Shown: positions 1 to 9,004, counted from the first letter of the stretch. The stretch: DNA of 46,245 nt from Rubrivivax sp. (GCA_016790425.1 JAEUPF010000032.1:1-46245); one strand, 5' to 3'. Program-made: numbers and translations. Notes: generated by a model from the sequence alone, not told the origin.

Positions 1-1187
<1,187 letters not shown>

Positions 1188-1199
1188 GAGGCGGCCCGC

Positions 1200-1676
1200 C
1201 TATTCGACGATGAACAGCGGCTGCCCGAACTCGACCGCCTGGCCGTTCTCGCACAGGATGCGCGTCACGCGGCCGGCGACGTCGGCCTCGATCTCGTTCA
1301 TGATCTTCATCGCTTCGATGATGCACACCGGCTGGCCGACCTTGACCTCGTCGCCGACCTCGACGAAGGCCTTGGCGCCGGGGCTCGCGGAGCGGTAGAA
1401 GGTGCCCACCATCGGCGACTTGATCGCCTGGCCGGCCGGCTCGGGGCTCGCCGCCTCGGCCGCCGCGGGCGCGGCGGCGGTTGCGGCGCCGGCAGCAGGG
1501 GCCATCGCGACCACCGGCGCGACGGCCGGGGCTAGCGCGGCGGGGTGGGCGGCCACCATCGCCACCGGGGAAGCCTTGACGATGCGCACCTTGCCTTCGG
1601 CCTCGGTGATCTCGAGTTCCGAGATGTTCGACTCCGACACCAGGTCGATCAGCGTCTTCAACTTGCGCAGGTCCAT
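1200..1676 (-). CDS. accB: Biotin carboxyl carrier protein of acetyl-CoA carboxylase
   Basis: AccB carries the biotin that shuttles CO2 from AccC to the AccAD carboxyltransferase. It is 158 residues long. The N-terminus [13 protein letters not shown] is typical. A flexible Ala/Pro-rich linker spans about residues 35-85. The C-terminal biotinyl domain has the biotin-attachment motif EAMKIMNE with the acceptor lysine at residue 124, and the family ending [15 protein letters not shown] ribosome-binding site lies 7 bases upstream of the ATG. accC follows 12 bases downstream. In many Burkholderiales aroQ sits directly upstream of accB; here the gene upstream is the TlpA-like thioredoxin and no aroQ is seen. 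Confidence 0.97.
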   Translation of the reverse strand: MDLRKLKTLIDLVSESNISELEITEAEGKVRIVKASPVAMVAAHPAALAPAVAPVVAMAPAAGAATAAAPAAAEAASPEPAGQAIKSPMVGTFYRSASPGAKAFVEVGDEVKVGQPVCIIEAMKIMNEIEADVAGRVTRILCENGQAVEFGQPLFIVE

Positions 1677-1743
1677 CGGCGCTCTCCTCGGGGGATGTGT
1701 CGTCAGGCGGCGCGGCGGAAGGTCGCCGCACGCAACCCGCGGA

Positions 1744-1770
1744 CTTTACGCCGAATTGGTGGCCGTAAAG
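1744..1770. promoter_or_regulatory. Inverted repeat upstream of accB
   Basis: CTTTACG (1744-1750) and CGTAAAG (1764-1770) form a perfect 7-bp inverted repeat with a 13-base spacer. It lies in the 132-base gap between accB and the thioredoxin gene, about 70-90 bases upstream of the accB start. The gap is clearly less GC-rich than its surroundings. It could be an operator or part of the accBC promoter region. I see no convincing -35/-10 pair, so the role is inferred from position only. Confidence 0.35.
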
Positions 1771-1808
1771 AGCCGTAGAAGCGCTTTTCGCGTTAGTTGC
1801 CGGCTTGT

Positions 1809-2354
1809 TCAGGCCTTGGCGAGGGCGCGGCCCCAGTCGGCCAGCATCTCGAAGCGGGTCTCGCCGAGGTGCCGCCGGGCCACGTTGCCGGCCGCGTCGA
1901 AGGCCACGGTGAACGGCAATACACCGCCTTCGTTGCCGAGCTGGCGGCTGAGCGTGATGCCGTCGAAGCCGGCCAATGCTATCGAATAGCTGACCCGGTT
2001 CTGGCTCAGGAAGTCCCGGACGGGTTTGTCCTGATCCACGGCAATGCCGACCACTTGCCAGCCTTTGTCGCGAAATTGGCTTGCGAAGCGGTCGAGCGCG
2101 GGCATCTCGCGGATGCAAGGCGCGCACCAGGTGGCCCAGAAGTTCACCAGCAGCGGCCGGCCGCGCAGCGTGGCGAAGGCGAGTTCGCCACCTCCGGGCT
2201 GGGGCAGGCGCAGAGTCCAGAAGTCCGCCGGTGCCGGCTCGCTGAGCACGCCGGTGCGCTGCCGGGACCACCAGGCGGCGCCGAGGCCGGCGGCGCCGGC
2301 GGTGGCGCCGGCCAGCAGCAGCCAGCGGCGTCGAGCCGGGGGATTCGTGTTCAC
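1809..2354 (-). CDS. TlpA-like membrane-anchored thioredoxin
   Basis: This is a thiol-disulfide oxidoreductase of the TlpA/ResA group that would act on the periplasmic side of the inner membrane. The 181-residue protein begins with a positive patch (ARRR) and a hydrophobic segment (about residues 11-29) that serves as signal anchor. It has the redox motif WCAPC (Cys77, Cys80) within LLVNFWATWCAPC, and a cis-proline region GVLPFT. I chose the GTG at 2354 because AAGGAG lies 8 bases upstream of it. A second in-frame GTG at 2363 overlaps the previous stop codon as GTGA but has the Shine-Dalgarno sequence right against it. It is the last gene of the mtgA-linked group, 5 bases after the hypothetical gene. 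The substrate is unknown. Confidence 0.85.
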   Translation of the reverse strand: MNTNPPARRRWLLLAGATAGAAGLGAAWWSRQRTGVLSEPAPADFWTLRLPQPGGGELAFATLRGRPLLVNFWATWCAPCIREMPALDRFASQFRDKGWQVVGIAVDQDKPVRDFLSQNRVSYSIALAGFDGITLSRQLGNEGGVLPFTVAFDAAGNVARRHLGETRFEMLADWGRALAKA

Positions 2355-2359
2355 GGGGG

Positions 2360-2980
2360 TCACTCCTTCTTCCCTGCTTCGTCCAGCAGCAGCCTCTCCA
2401 GTGCACCGAGGTCGCCGCGCCACGTCCGGCCGCGCGCATCGGCCTTCAGCGCGCCGCGCAGTGCGTCGTGATCCAGCACGTGCAGGTGCAGCGTCACCGG
2501 CTCGGCCAGTTCGCGGCACGGCACGGCCAGGGTCAGCACCGACGCGTCGGCGTCGCTGCCGGGGGCGAGCGCGAAATCGAGGCCGGCGTTGACCAGCGCG
2601 ATCTCGGCCGCCTTGCCGTCGTCGCAGTAAAGCTCCACGTGCACGGCCGACAGGCGCGTCGCCGTGCCGCGCCACACCGCCCCGGCCAGGTGCGGCCTGA
2701 ACGCGGCCAGCCGCTGCATCCAGGCCAGCGCCACGCGCCGCAAGGCCGCCAGTTCGCGCGGCTGCGTGTCGGCGCAGAAGAGGGCGATGTGCTCGCGCAC
2801 GGCCTCTTCCACCGCCTCGTTGCTGGGCAGGTCGGAAGCCCGGGCGCCGCGGCCGCCGCCGCCGCCCCGGTTGCGGCCCAGGTCGCGTGCGGCGCGCCGC
2901 TTGGCCGCCGCGTATTCCAGCCCTTCCTCGACGACGAGGCGCGCTGCGGCGACGGCGAGTTCGTCGTTGGCCGATGTCAT
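2360..2980 (-). CDS. Conserved protein of unknown function
   Basis: This 206-residue soluble protein has no signal peptide or membrane segment. The N-terminal part (MTSANDELAVAAARLVVEE) is helical, with the basic stretch AAKRRAARDLGR at about residues 25-36 and a short glycine run. The C-terminal half is an alternating alpha/beta region. I recognise it only as a type of small conserved protein that keeps company with cell-wall genes in Burkholderiales, sometimes labelled after the neighbouring mpl ligase. I cannot assign an activity. It sits 32 bases after mtgA and its stop codon is 5 bases before the thioredoxin start, so it belongs to the same transcription unit. The ATG at 2980 is the first good start in frame. 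Confidence 0.75.
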   Translation of the reverse strand: MTSANDELAVAAARLVVEEGLEYAAAKRRAARDLGRNRGGGGGRGARASDLPSNEAVEEAVREHIALFCADTQPRELAALRRVALAWMQRLAAFRPHLAGAVWRGTATRLSAVHVELYCDDGKAAEIALVNAGLDFALAPGSDADASVLTLAVPCRELAEPVTLHLHVLDHDALRGALKADARGRTWRGDLGALERLLLDEAGKKE

Positions 2981-3012
2981 GGTGCGGACCTGGCCTTGCA
3001 ATTGCCGCGCCT

Positions 3013-3786
3013 TCAGCGCGGCAGCTCCACTGCGCCCATGCGCGCGACGATCACCGCGGCGCGCTCGCTGACATAGGCCGAGCCGGGCGCCTTCTCGAAC
3101 AGCTTCGGTGCCGGCAGCATCACCGCCAGCCGCGCCGCGGCTTCGGGCCCCAGGCGCGCCGCGTCGACGCGGTGGTAGTAGCGCGCGGCGGCCTGCGCGC
3201 CGAACAGGCCCTCGCCCCATTCGACGTTGTTGAGGTAGATCTCCAGGATGCGCTGCTTGGACAGCAGCGCCTCCAGCGCCAGCGTCAGCACCAGCTCCTG
3301 CGCCTTGCGCGCCGCCGTGCGCTCGCCGCTGAGCAACAGGTTCTTGGCCAGCTGCTGCGTGATGGTGCTGCCGCCCACGAGCTTCGGCGGCCGCCGCGGC
3401 GCGGTGCCCGCGCCGCCACGGCGCGCGGCGGGTGTCGCCGCGCGGGCGCCGCTGCTCCTGGCTTCCTCGCGCTGGTTGCGCTCCCAGGCGCGCTCGACCG
3501 CTTCCCAGTCCACGCCCAGGTGTTCGGTGAAGGCGGCGTCCTCGCTGGCGATGACGGCGCGCTGCAGATGCGGCGACACCTGCGCCAGCGGCACCCAGCG
3601 CTGCGCCCACAGCAGAGGTCGCTTGTCGCGCACGAGGCGCCACATCTCGCTGCGCTGGAAGGTCGTCGATTGGGGATCGACCAGCGCCGTCAGCGCGATG
3701 CGCGCCACGAACACGAGCTGCAGCGCGAGCACACAGAGCGCCAGCAACGCGGCGAAGCGCAGCAGTTGGTGGGCGGCGGCGTTCAC
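3013..3786 (-). CDS. mtgA: Monofunctional biosynthetic peptidoglycan transglycosylase
   Basis: MtgA polymerises lipid II into glycan strands at the outer face of the inner membrane. The 257-residue protein has one N-terminal membrane anchor (about residues 9-33) followed by a GT51 domain. Its motifs are visible in order: SEDAAFTEH with the catalytic Glu82, GGSTITQQLAKNL (about 138-150), RKAQE (about 160-164) and ILEIYLN (about 180-186). An Ala/Arg/Gly-rich insertion of about 25 residues (108-134) stands directly before GGSTITQQ, where most family members have only a few residues. The start is a GTG that overlaps the aroE stop codon (GTGA), so translation is likely coupled to aroE. Confidence 0.95.
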   Translation of the reverse strand: MNAAAHQLLRFAALLALCVLALQLVFVARIALTALVDPQSTTFQRSEMWRLVRDKRPLLWAQRWVPLAQVSPHLQRAVIASEDAAFTEHLGVDWEAVERAWERNQREEARSSGARAATPAARRGGAGTAPRRPPKLVGGSTITQQLAKNLLLSGERTAARKAQELVLTLALEALLSKQRILEIYLNNVEWGEGLFGAQAAARYYHRVDAARLGPEAAARLAVMLPAPKLFEKAPGSAYVSERAAVIVARMGAVELPR

Positions 3787-4706
3787 GGCGATCCCGAGGC
3801 CGGCGGCGCCGCCGATGCCGGCGGCGCCTGCGGCGGCGGCGATGCCTGCACCGCCTCCTGGGCGAGCTGCTCGCGCAACGCGGCCAGCACCGGCGCCGCC
3901 TCGGGCAGCACGCCGCGGAAGACGAGGAATGCCTCGGCCGCCTGCTGCACCAGCATGCCCAGGCCGTCGCGCGCCACGGCGCCAGCCGCCTCGGCCCAGC
4001 GCAGGAAGGGCGCCGCGGCCGGCCCGTACATCATGTCCAGCGCCAGTGCACCCGGCGCCAGCACGCGCGCGGGCACCGGCACCGCCGCGTTGGCCAGGCT
4101 GCTGCTGGTGGCGTTGACGACGACGTCGAAGCGCTCGCCGCACTCGTGCAGTGCCTGCGCGGCCAGGCGCACGCGGTGGCGGTCGGCCCACGCCGCGTGC
4201 GCGGCGACAAGCGCCTCGGCCCTGGCCGGCGTGCGGTTGGCCAGCACCAGTTCGGCCGGGCCGGCGGCAACGAGCGGCCCCAGGGCACCGGCCGCCGCAC
4301 CCCCGGCGCCCAGCAGCAGCACGCGCTTGCCGGCCAGCGCGACAGCGGCCCCTTGCTCGATGTCGCGCACCAGGCCCACGCCGTCGGTGTTGTCGGCAAA
4401 CCAGCCTTCGGCGTCGTCGAGCCTGAGCACGTTCGCGGCGCCGGCGAGGCGGGCGCGATCGCTTCGCCGCGGCGCCAGCGCCAGCGCATCGAACTTGAAC
4501 GGCACCGTCACGTTGACGCCGCACCCCCCGCCGGCGGCGAAGGCGCGCAGCGTCGCCTCGAAGCCGTCGGCCGGGCACAGCACACGCTCGTAGCGCACCG
4601 CCAGGCCGCACTGGCGCGCGAACGCCTCGTGGATGAAAGGCGAGCGGCTGTGTGCCACCGGGCGGCCGAGCACGGCGTACAGCGGCGCAGAGGTCGAGGC
4701 TTCCAT
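3783..4706 (-). CDS. aroE: Shikimate dehydrogenase
   Basis: AroE reduces 3-dehydroshikimate to shikimate with NADPH in the pathway to chorismate and aromatic amino acids. The 307-residue protein has the substrate-binding segment GRPVAHSRSPFIHEA (about residues 14-28), the catalytic Lys71 in NVTVPFK, the catalytic Asp108 in DNTDG, the nucleotide-binding loop LLLGAGGAA and the NADP-selective NRT motif. The last ~20 residues are a Pro/Ala-rich tail (QASPPPQAPPASA...) beyond the normal end of the fold. Its ATG overlaps the stop codon of the TonB-like gene (TGATG), and its stop overlaps the mtgA start. This aroE-mtgA coupling is a known betaproteobacterial arrangement. Confidence 0.96.
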   Translation of the reverse strand: MEASTSAPLYAVLGRPVAHSRSPFIHEAFARQCGLAVRYERVLCPADGFEATLRAFAAGGGCGVNVTVPFKFDALALAPRRSDRARLAGAANVLRLDDAEGWFADNTDGVGLVRDIEQGAAVALAGKRVLLLGAGGAAAGALGPLVAAGPAELVLANRTPARAEALVAAHAAWADRHRVRLAAQALHECGERFDVVVNATSSSLANAAVPVPARVLAPGALALDMMYGPAAAPFLRWAEAAGAVARDGLGMLVQQAAEAFLVFRGVLPEAAPVLAALREQLAQEAVQASPPPQAPPASAAPPASGSP

Positions 4707-5740
4707 CAGCGCGCCGTCAGCGAAGTCTCGAGCCCCTCTTCGCGCGTGAAGCGGAAGCGCGCGGTGATGACGATCTGGTCGGCCTGCGCGCGCATCGGGC
4801 TGCTGAACGCGCCGAAGGGCGCCGCGGCGCGCACGATCGACATCGCCTTGGCGTCGAGCACGCGCGAGCGCGAAGGCCGCACGACCTCGGTCTCCACCAC
4901 CTGGCCGGCGGCGTCGACGGTGACGTTCATCACCAGCTCGCCGTACAGCTTCTGGCCCTGGTAGGTGGGGAAGTCGCGCGTGCCGCGGTCCTCGATGCGC
5001 CGGCGCAGCGCGTCGTAGTACAGCGCGTACACCTCCTCGCGCGTCGCCGGGCTGATGTAGCGGCGCTTCGGGCGCGCGTTCTCCTCGTTCACGCGCTTCT
5101 CGATCTCGGCCAGCATGCGCAGCATCTGGCGCCGGCGTTCCTCCTGCTCGCGTTCTTCGGCGCTGCCCTGGTCGCGCCGCGGGTCGGGCGGCGGCAGCGC
5201 GGCGATCTCGCGGCGAAGCTGTGCCAGCAGCTGCTGCTGCTCCTGCTGCAACTGGTCGATGCGCCGGCGCGCCTCGTCGGTGGAGTCGCCCAGCGCCACC
5301 TGCGGCGCCATCGGCAGCGGCGACGTGGCGCGGCCCCGTTCCGCCTCGCCGCCGCCGGCAAGGTTGGCTTGCGCGATCGCCTGCGCCTGCACCGGCGCCT
5401 CGCGCGAGCGCGCGTTGACGAGGATCACTTCGAGCGGCGTGTCGCGGAACGCGCGCTCGAACCGCTCGGGGTCGACGAAACGCACCATCAGCAGCGCCGC
5501 GTGCACCGCGAAGGAGACGAGCAGCGCCCACTGCAGCGCCGAGAGCTCGCGCCAGCGCGCGCGCCACGCCGATGCGGGCCTGGGCATCGCGCGGGCGCCG
5601 GGGCGGGCGCCGCGGGCGGCGCCCGAAGCTTCGGCGGCACGGTTGTCGCCGCGGGCCGCGGGCCGCGCCGCGCGCGCCGGCGCGGCAGGCGGCTCCGGCG
5701 CGCGCGGGTCGATGATCTGCGTCGGCTCGAAGTCGTTCAT
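4706..5740 (-). CDS. TonB-like energy transducer
   Basis: This 344-residue inner-membrane protein is built like TonB. It has a cytoplasmic Pro/Ala/Arg-rich N-terminus, one transmembrane helix (about residues 68-87), and a periplasmic linker with a Gln/Glu/Arg-rich predicted coiled coil (about 155-215). The C-terminal TonB domain (about 255-344) includes LVMNVTVDAAGQVVE and VLDAKAMSIVRAAAP. TonB proteins pass the proton-motive force to outer-membrane receptors. No exbB or exbD is nearby, and the long coiled coil is less usual than a Pro-Lys spacer, so it may instead be an envelope scaffold with a TonB fold. The ATG overlaps the rnb stop as ATGA, and its own stop overlaps aroE. Confidence 0.87.
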   Translation of the reverse strand: MNDFEPTQIIDPRAPEPPAAPARAARPAARGDNRAAEASGAARGARPGARAMPRPASAWRARWRELSALQWALLVSFAVHAALLMVRFVDPERFERAFRDTPLEVILVNARSREAPVQAQAIAQANLAGGGEAERGRATSPLPMAPQVALGDSTDEARRRIDQLQQEQQQLLAQLRREIAALPPPDPRRDQGSAEEREQEERRRQMLRMLAEIEKRVNEENARPKRRYISPATREEVYALYYDALRRRIEDRGTRDFPTYQGQKLYGELVMNVTVDAAGQVVETEVVRPSRSRVLDAKAMSIVRAAAPFGAFSSPMRAQADQIVITARFRFTREEGLETSLTAR

Positions 5741-8004
5741 CGCTCGCCCGCCGGCCCGCCGCGTTCGCGTACGGCGCCGGTGCCTTCGTGCCCCGCGCGG
5801 TCCGGGCCGTCCGGCGCCTTCGGACCCGCGCCGTGCGGCGCCGGCGCGGCTGCATCGTCGTCGGCGGCCGTGGTCGCTGCCTCGGCATCGTCGATGGCCA
5901 GGTGCAGCGGCCCCGCGGCCATGCCGTCGTCGTCGTCGCCGGCGTCCGCCTCTTCGGCCTCGATGGCCGCTGCCGCGCCCGCGGCGGGCGTCTCGAGCGC
6001 AGCGACGAGCACGGCATGCAGGTCCAGCGTCAGGAGGTCCATGCCGGCGATGCGGGCGCGCACGCGCGCGCCGCGCGGCAGCGCATCGGTGCCGCGCAGC
6101 TCGAAGACCAGCGGCAGCGTCTCGGCGCGCACGAGGCCGGGCTTGATGACCGTCGCTTCGATCTCGCTCGCTGCGTTCTGCTGCAGCCAGCGCAGTGTCC
6201 AGAAGCGCTCGATGCCGTTCTGGAAGTCGTGGTACGCGGCGTGCGCCGCCTCGTAGGCCGAGATGAGCGCGAACAACGCCGCGTCGCGCGGCTTGAACGG
6301 CGCCACCAGCGCGGCCATGCGGCCCTGGCGCGCCACCGCGATGATCTGCCACTGGTTGACGAGGTCGACGCAGCGGCGCAGCGGCGAGGTGGCCCACGTG
6401 TAGTGCGGCACGCCCATGCCGGCATGCGGCAAGGGCTTGCTGCCCATGCGCACCTTGACGCCCGGCGCCAGGCTGGCCTGGCTGCGGTAGATGCCCGGCA
6501 CGCCGTGCTCGGCGAGCCAACCGCCCCAGTGGCTGTTGGCGAGGATCATCGCCTCGGCGACGATGAGGTCCAGCGGCGCACCGCGGCGGCGCGGCGTGAT
6601 GACGACGCGCTCGTTGCCGGTCGGCTCGCCCGCGTGTTCCGCCGCGGATCGATCGATCGCCTCAGCGCTCGGCGTGCCGGCGGCCGCGGCTGCCGCATCG
6701 GCTGGCGCCGCGCCGTCGGGCGGCGCCAGGCGGAAAGCGTAGTCGGGCCGGTTGAACGTCTCGGGCTTGCCGCGTACCAGCTCGCGCGCGGCCTTCAGGG
6801 CCTGCGCGAGGCGCCAGCCGAAAGCCAGCTCGGCCGCGAAGGGGAAGCCGGCCGCGCCGCTGGCCAGCGTGCCTGCCGCGACCGCCGCGAGCGCCTCCCC
6901 GGTGACGAGGGCATCGAGCTTGTCGTGGCGCAGGTTGGCGGCGATGGCCACGCGCTCCAGGCGCGTCTCGAAGGCCCGCACTTCGAGCGTCGCTTCGTCG
7001 ACCGTCGCGTACAGGCTCACTGCCGGGCATTCGCGGCCTTCGACGAGCGTGAACGCCTGCACCACGTCGGCCGGCAGCATCGTGATCTTCCACCCTGGCA
7101 TGTACACGGTGGAAAGGCGTTCGCGCGCCAGCTTGTCCAGCGCCGAATCGGGCGCGATCGCCAGCCCCGGCGCGGCGATGTGGATGCCGCAGGTGACGGT
7201 GCCGGTGCCCAGGCCGCGCACCGACAGCGCGTCGTCGATCTCGGTGGTGGCCGAGTCGTCGATCGAGAACGCCTGCACGCCCTCGGCCAGCGGCAAGGGC
7301 TCGGCGATGCGCGGCGCCTCCAGCTTCGGCGGGAAGGCGGTGCCGCGCGGGAACGCCTCGAACAGGAAGCGGCGCCAGTGGAACTGGTACGGGCTCTCGA
7401 TGGCGCCGGCGGCTTTCAGCAGTTCCAGCGGCGCACGGTGCGTGCGCTTGGCCGCTTCGACGACGGCGCGGTACTCGCTGGCGTTCTTGTCCGGCTTGAA
7501 GAGGATGCGGTAGAGCTGCTCGCGCACCGGCTCCGGGCAGCGGCCGGCGGCGATCTCCGTGGCCCAGGCTTCGATCTGCTCGGCCTGGCGGCGCTTGCGC
7601 TCGATGGCCAGCAGCGCCGCCTTCACCGTCTCCTCGGGCGCCTTGCGGAACTGGCCGCGGCCCAGGCGGCGGAAGTAATGCGGCGCCTCGAACAGGCGGA
7701 ACAGCGCCGCGGCCTGCTTCTCGGGGCCCGCGCCGGGCTCGAAGTACTCGCGCGCCAGTTCGGCGAAACCGAAGTCGACGTCGGGCGCGAATTCCCACGC
7801 CAGGTCGAGGTCGATCTCGCCGGCCAGTGCCTGCGCGCGCGCGATCAGCTCCGCCGGCGCGGGCTTGTCGAAGCGCAGCATCACGTTGGCGGCCTTGACC
7901 TTGACGCGCTTGCCCGACTCCAGCTCGATCTGCAACGAGGTTTCGGCGTCGGACAGCACGCGCCCGGCATGGAAGCGGCCGGCGTCGTCGAAGAGGGCGT
8001 ACAT
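5737..8004 (-). CDS. rnb: RNase II/R family exoribonuclease
   Basis: This enzyme would degrade RNA from the 3' end to mononucleotides. It has 755 residues. The RNB catalytic motif AFSIDDSATTEIDDAL is at residues 245-260. It keeps the metal-binding aspartates except that the second one (Asp207 of E. coli RNase II) is Glu here, which appears to be normal for this subfamily. The region SPLRRCVDLVNQWQI (about residue 540) is the conserved arginine-containing active-site segment. The ~70-residue C-terminal tail, rich in Asp, Glu and Ala, is low complexity. It lacks a clear basic C-terminal S1 end as in RNase R, so it is closer to a short RNase II-type protein. It is the first gene of the overlapping rnb-tonB-aroE-mtgA string. 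Confidence 0.92.
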   Translation of the reverse strand: MYALFDDAGRFHAGRVLSDAETSLQIELESGKRVKVKAANVMLRFDKPAPAELIARAQALAGEIDLDLAWEFAPDVDFGFAELAREYFEPGAGPEKQAAALFRLFEAPHYFRRLGRGQFRKAPEETVKAALLAIERKRRQAEQIEAWATEIAAGRCPEPVREQLYRILFKPDKNASEYRAVVEAAKRTHRAPLELLKAAGAIESPYQFHWRRFLFEAFPRGTAFPPKLEAPRIAEPLPLAEGVQAFSIDDSATTEIDDALSVRGLGTGTVTCGIHIAAPGLAIAPDSALDKLARERLSTVYMPGWKITMLPADVVQAFTLVEGRECPAVSLYATVDEATLEVRAFETRLERVAIAANLRHDKLDALVTGEALAAVAAGTLASGAAGFPFAAELAFGWRLAQALKAARELVRGKPETFNRPDYAFRLAPPDGAAPADAAAAAAGTPSAEAIDRSAAEHAGEPTGNERVVITPRRRGAPLDLIVAEAMILANSHWGGWLAEHGVPGIYRSQASLAPGVKVRMGSKPLPHAGMGVPHYTWATSPLRRCVDLVNQWQIIAVARQGRMAALVAPFKPRDAALFALISAYEAAHAAYHDFQNGIERFWTLRWLQQNAASEIEATVIKPGLVRAETLPLVFELRGTDALPRGARVRARIAGMDLLTLDLHAVLVAALETPAAGAAAAIEAEEADAGDDDDGMAAGPLHLAIDDAEAATTAADDDAAAPAPHGAGPKAPDGPDRAGHEGTGAVRERGGPAGER

Positions 8005-8122
8005 CTAGGGGGCGATTGTCGCCGGGGCAGGGGTCGAAGCCGGGCGCCGGGGCCGGGCGGCCGCGGCGGGCGTCACTGTGCCGGGCGCCGCGTCCGGCCC
8101 TTGCCGCGGGCGGCCGTCGTGA

Positions 8123-8560
8123 TCAGGCCAGCACCCGCAGCAAGCGCTTGCGCTCGCCCTCGGTGGCCAGCAGGGCACCGATACCGTTGTCGAAGGTGAC
8201 GAGCGCGGCCTCGTTGCGGGCGGCGGCGGTCAGCAGGTAGGCATCGGTGATCTGCCGGTGCCCGAGCAGACCGCCGGTGCAGCAGCCCAGCACCTGTTCC
8301 AGCCCGAAGTCCAGCGGCAGCAACCGGTGCGCGGCGTGGGCGACGTTGCGCAACAGCAGTTCGGCCGCTTGCGTCACGGCGATCGCGCGCCCCGCGAAAG
8401 CCGGCTGCGAGACGATGCGCACGAACGCGGCCTGCGTGAAGGCCGTCGTGGCCCAGCCCTCGCGTGCGTGGCGCTCGAACCAGCGGTGCACGCTGTCGTG
8501 ATGCTCGTGCGCGGGCCAGCCGAGCGCGATCAGCGCATTGGCGTCGAGCAGCCAGCGCAT
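8123..8560 (-). CDS. vapC: PIN-domain toxin of a type II toxin-antitoxin pair (VapC family)
   Basis: VapC toxins are Mg-dependent ribonucleases that cleave tRNA or rRNA when released from their antitoxin. The 145-residue protein has the PIN-domain acidic residues Asp6 (LLDANAL), Asp106 (QITDAYLL) and Asp124 (VTFDNG). At the position of the second acidic residue I see TTAFTQAAFVR, with Gln instead of Glu, as in the subfamily that carries T-Q-x-x-F-x-R. The start follows the antitoxin gene by 14 bases, so the two are co-transcribed. The pair stands between rnb and the esterase gene, which are often direct neighbours elsewhere, so it is probably an insertion. Confidence 0.9.
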   Translation of the reverse strand: MRWLLDANALIALGWPAHEHHDSVHRWFERHAREGWATTAFTQAAFVRIVSQPAFAGRAIAVTQAAELLLRNVAHAAHRLLPLDFGLEQVLGCCTGGLLGHRQITDAYLLTAAARNEAALVTFDNGIGALLATEGERKRLLRVLA

Positions 8561-8574
8561 CGCAACCGCAGCCC

Positions 8575-8802
8575 TCAGGGGTTCTCGTCGAGCAGTTCGC
8601 GCACGCGCTGCGCCGTCACCCGCGGGGCTTCCGGCGGCAGATCGAACACCCACACGCCGTTGCGTTGGCGCAGCGGCAAGCGCGGCGCGCTGCCCAGGCG
8701 GATCAACTCCGACACCGCCTGGGACAGCTTCAGCGAGCGCGCGCGGGCGAACGTCTGCGCTTTCTCGAAAGCATCGGGTTCGATCGTCAGCGTGGTTCGC
8801 AT
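8575..8802 (-). CDS. vapB: Antitoxin of the VapBC pair, ribbon-helix-helix type
   Basis: This 75-residue protein would bind and silence the PIN toxin and repress its own promoter. The N-terminus MRTTLTIEPDAFEKAQTF followed by SLKLSQAVSELIRLG is a ribbon-helix-helix DNA-binding fold. The C-terminal part (GVWVFDLPPEAPRVTAQ) is the usual toxin-wrapping tail. I chose the ATG at 8802 because the DNA-binding strand begins right after it. An in-frame ATG at 8832 would add 10 residues (MHPNHIQASA) and would put the inverted-repeat operator inside the coding region, which makes it less likely. Confidence 0.87.
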   Translation of the reverse strand: MRTTLTIEPDAFEKAQTFARARSLKLSQAVSELIRLGSAPRLPLRQRNGVWVFDLPPEAPRVTAQRVRELLDENP

Positions 8803-8825
8803 GGCTGATGCTTGAATGTGATTTG

Positions 8826-8850
8826 GATGCATTCTAACGGAAAGTGCATC
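8826..8850 (-). promoter_or_regulatory. Likely vapBC promoter/operator
   Basis: GATGCA (8826-8831) and TGCATC (8845-8850) form an inverted repeat with a 13-base spacer. The symmetry extends outward with TTTG and CAAA if one base is looped out. On the minus strand a TAGAAT hexamer, one mismatch from a -10 box, falls between and on the arms (8831-8836), about 30 bases before the vapB start. This is the layout expected for autoregulation by a ribbon-helix-helix antitoxin. I see no good -35 at 17 bases. Confidence 0.5.
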
Positions 8851-8956
8851 AAACGATTCGCTTTGCACCTGAGTCCTGCGCCTGCGCCGCGCGCCGCGCG
8901 CCGTGCGCCGTGCGCGAAGCGCCATGCGTTCCGCGAGGTCCGTGAGGTCCGTGAGT

Positions 8957-8979
8957 CCGCGTGGGCGCCCTCCACGCGG
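8957..8979 (-). terminator. Hairpin downstream of the esterase gene
   Basis: CCGCGTGG (8957-8964) and CCACGCGG (8972-8979) form a perfect 8-bp stem with a 7-base loop, 26 bases after the stop codon of the esterase gene. There is no run of U, so an intrinsic terminator is uncertain. Next to it, toward 8930, the bases AGGTCCGTG are repeated twice in tandem. The rest of the 200-base gap (8803-9004) holds the vapBC operator and GC-rich simple sequence. Confidence 0.35.
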
Positions 8980-9004
8980 CGCCTCGCGGCCTCGCCGCAG
9001 ACGG

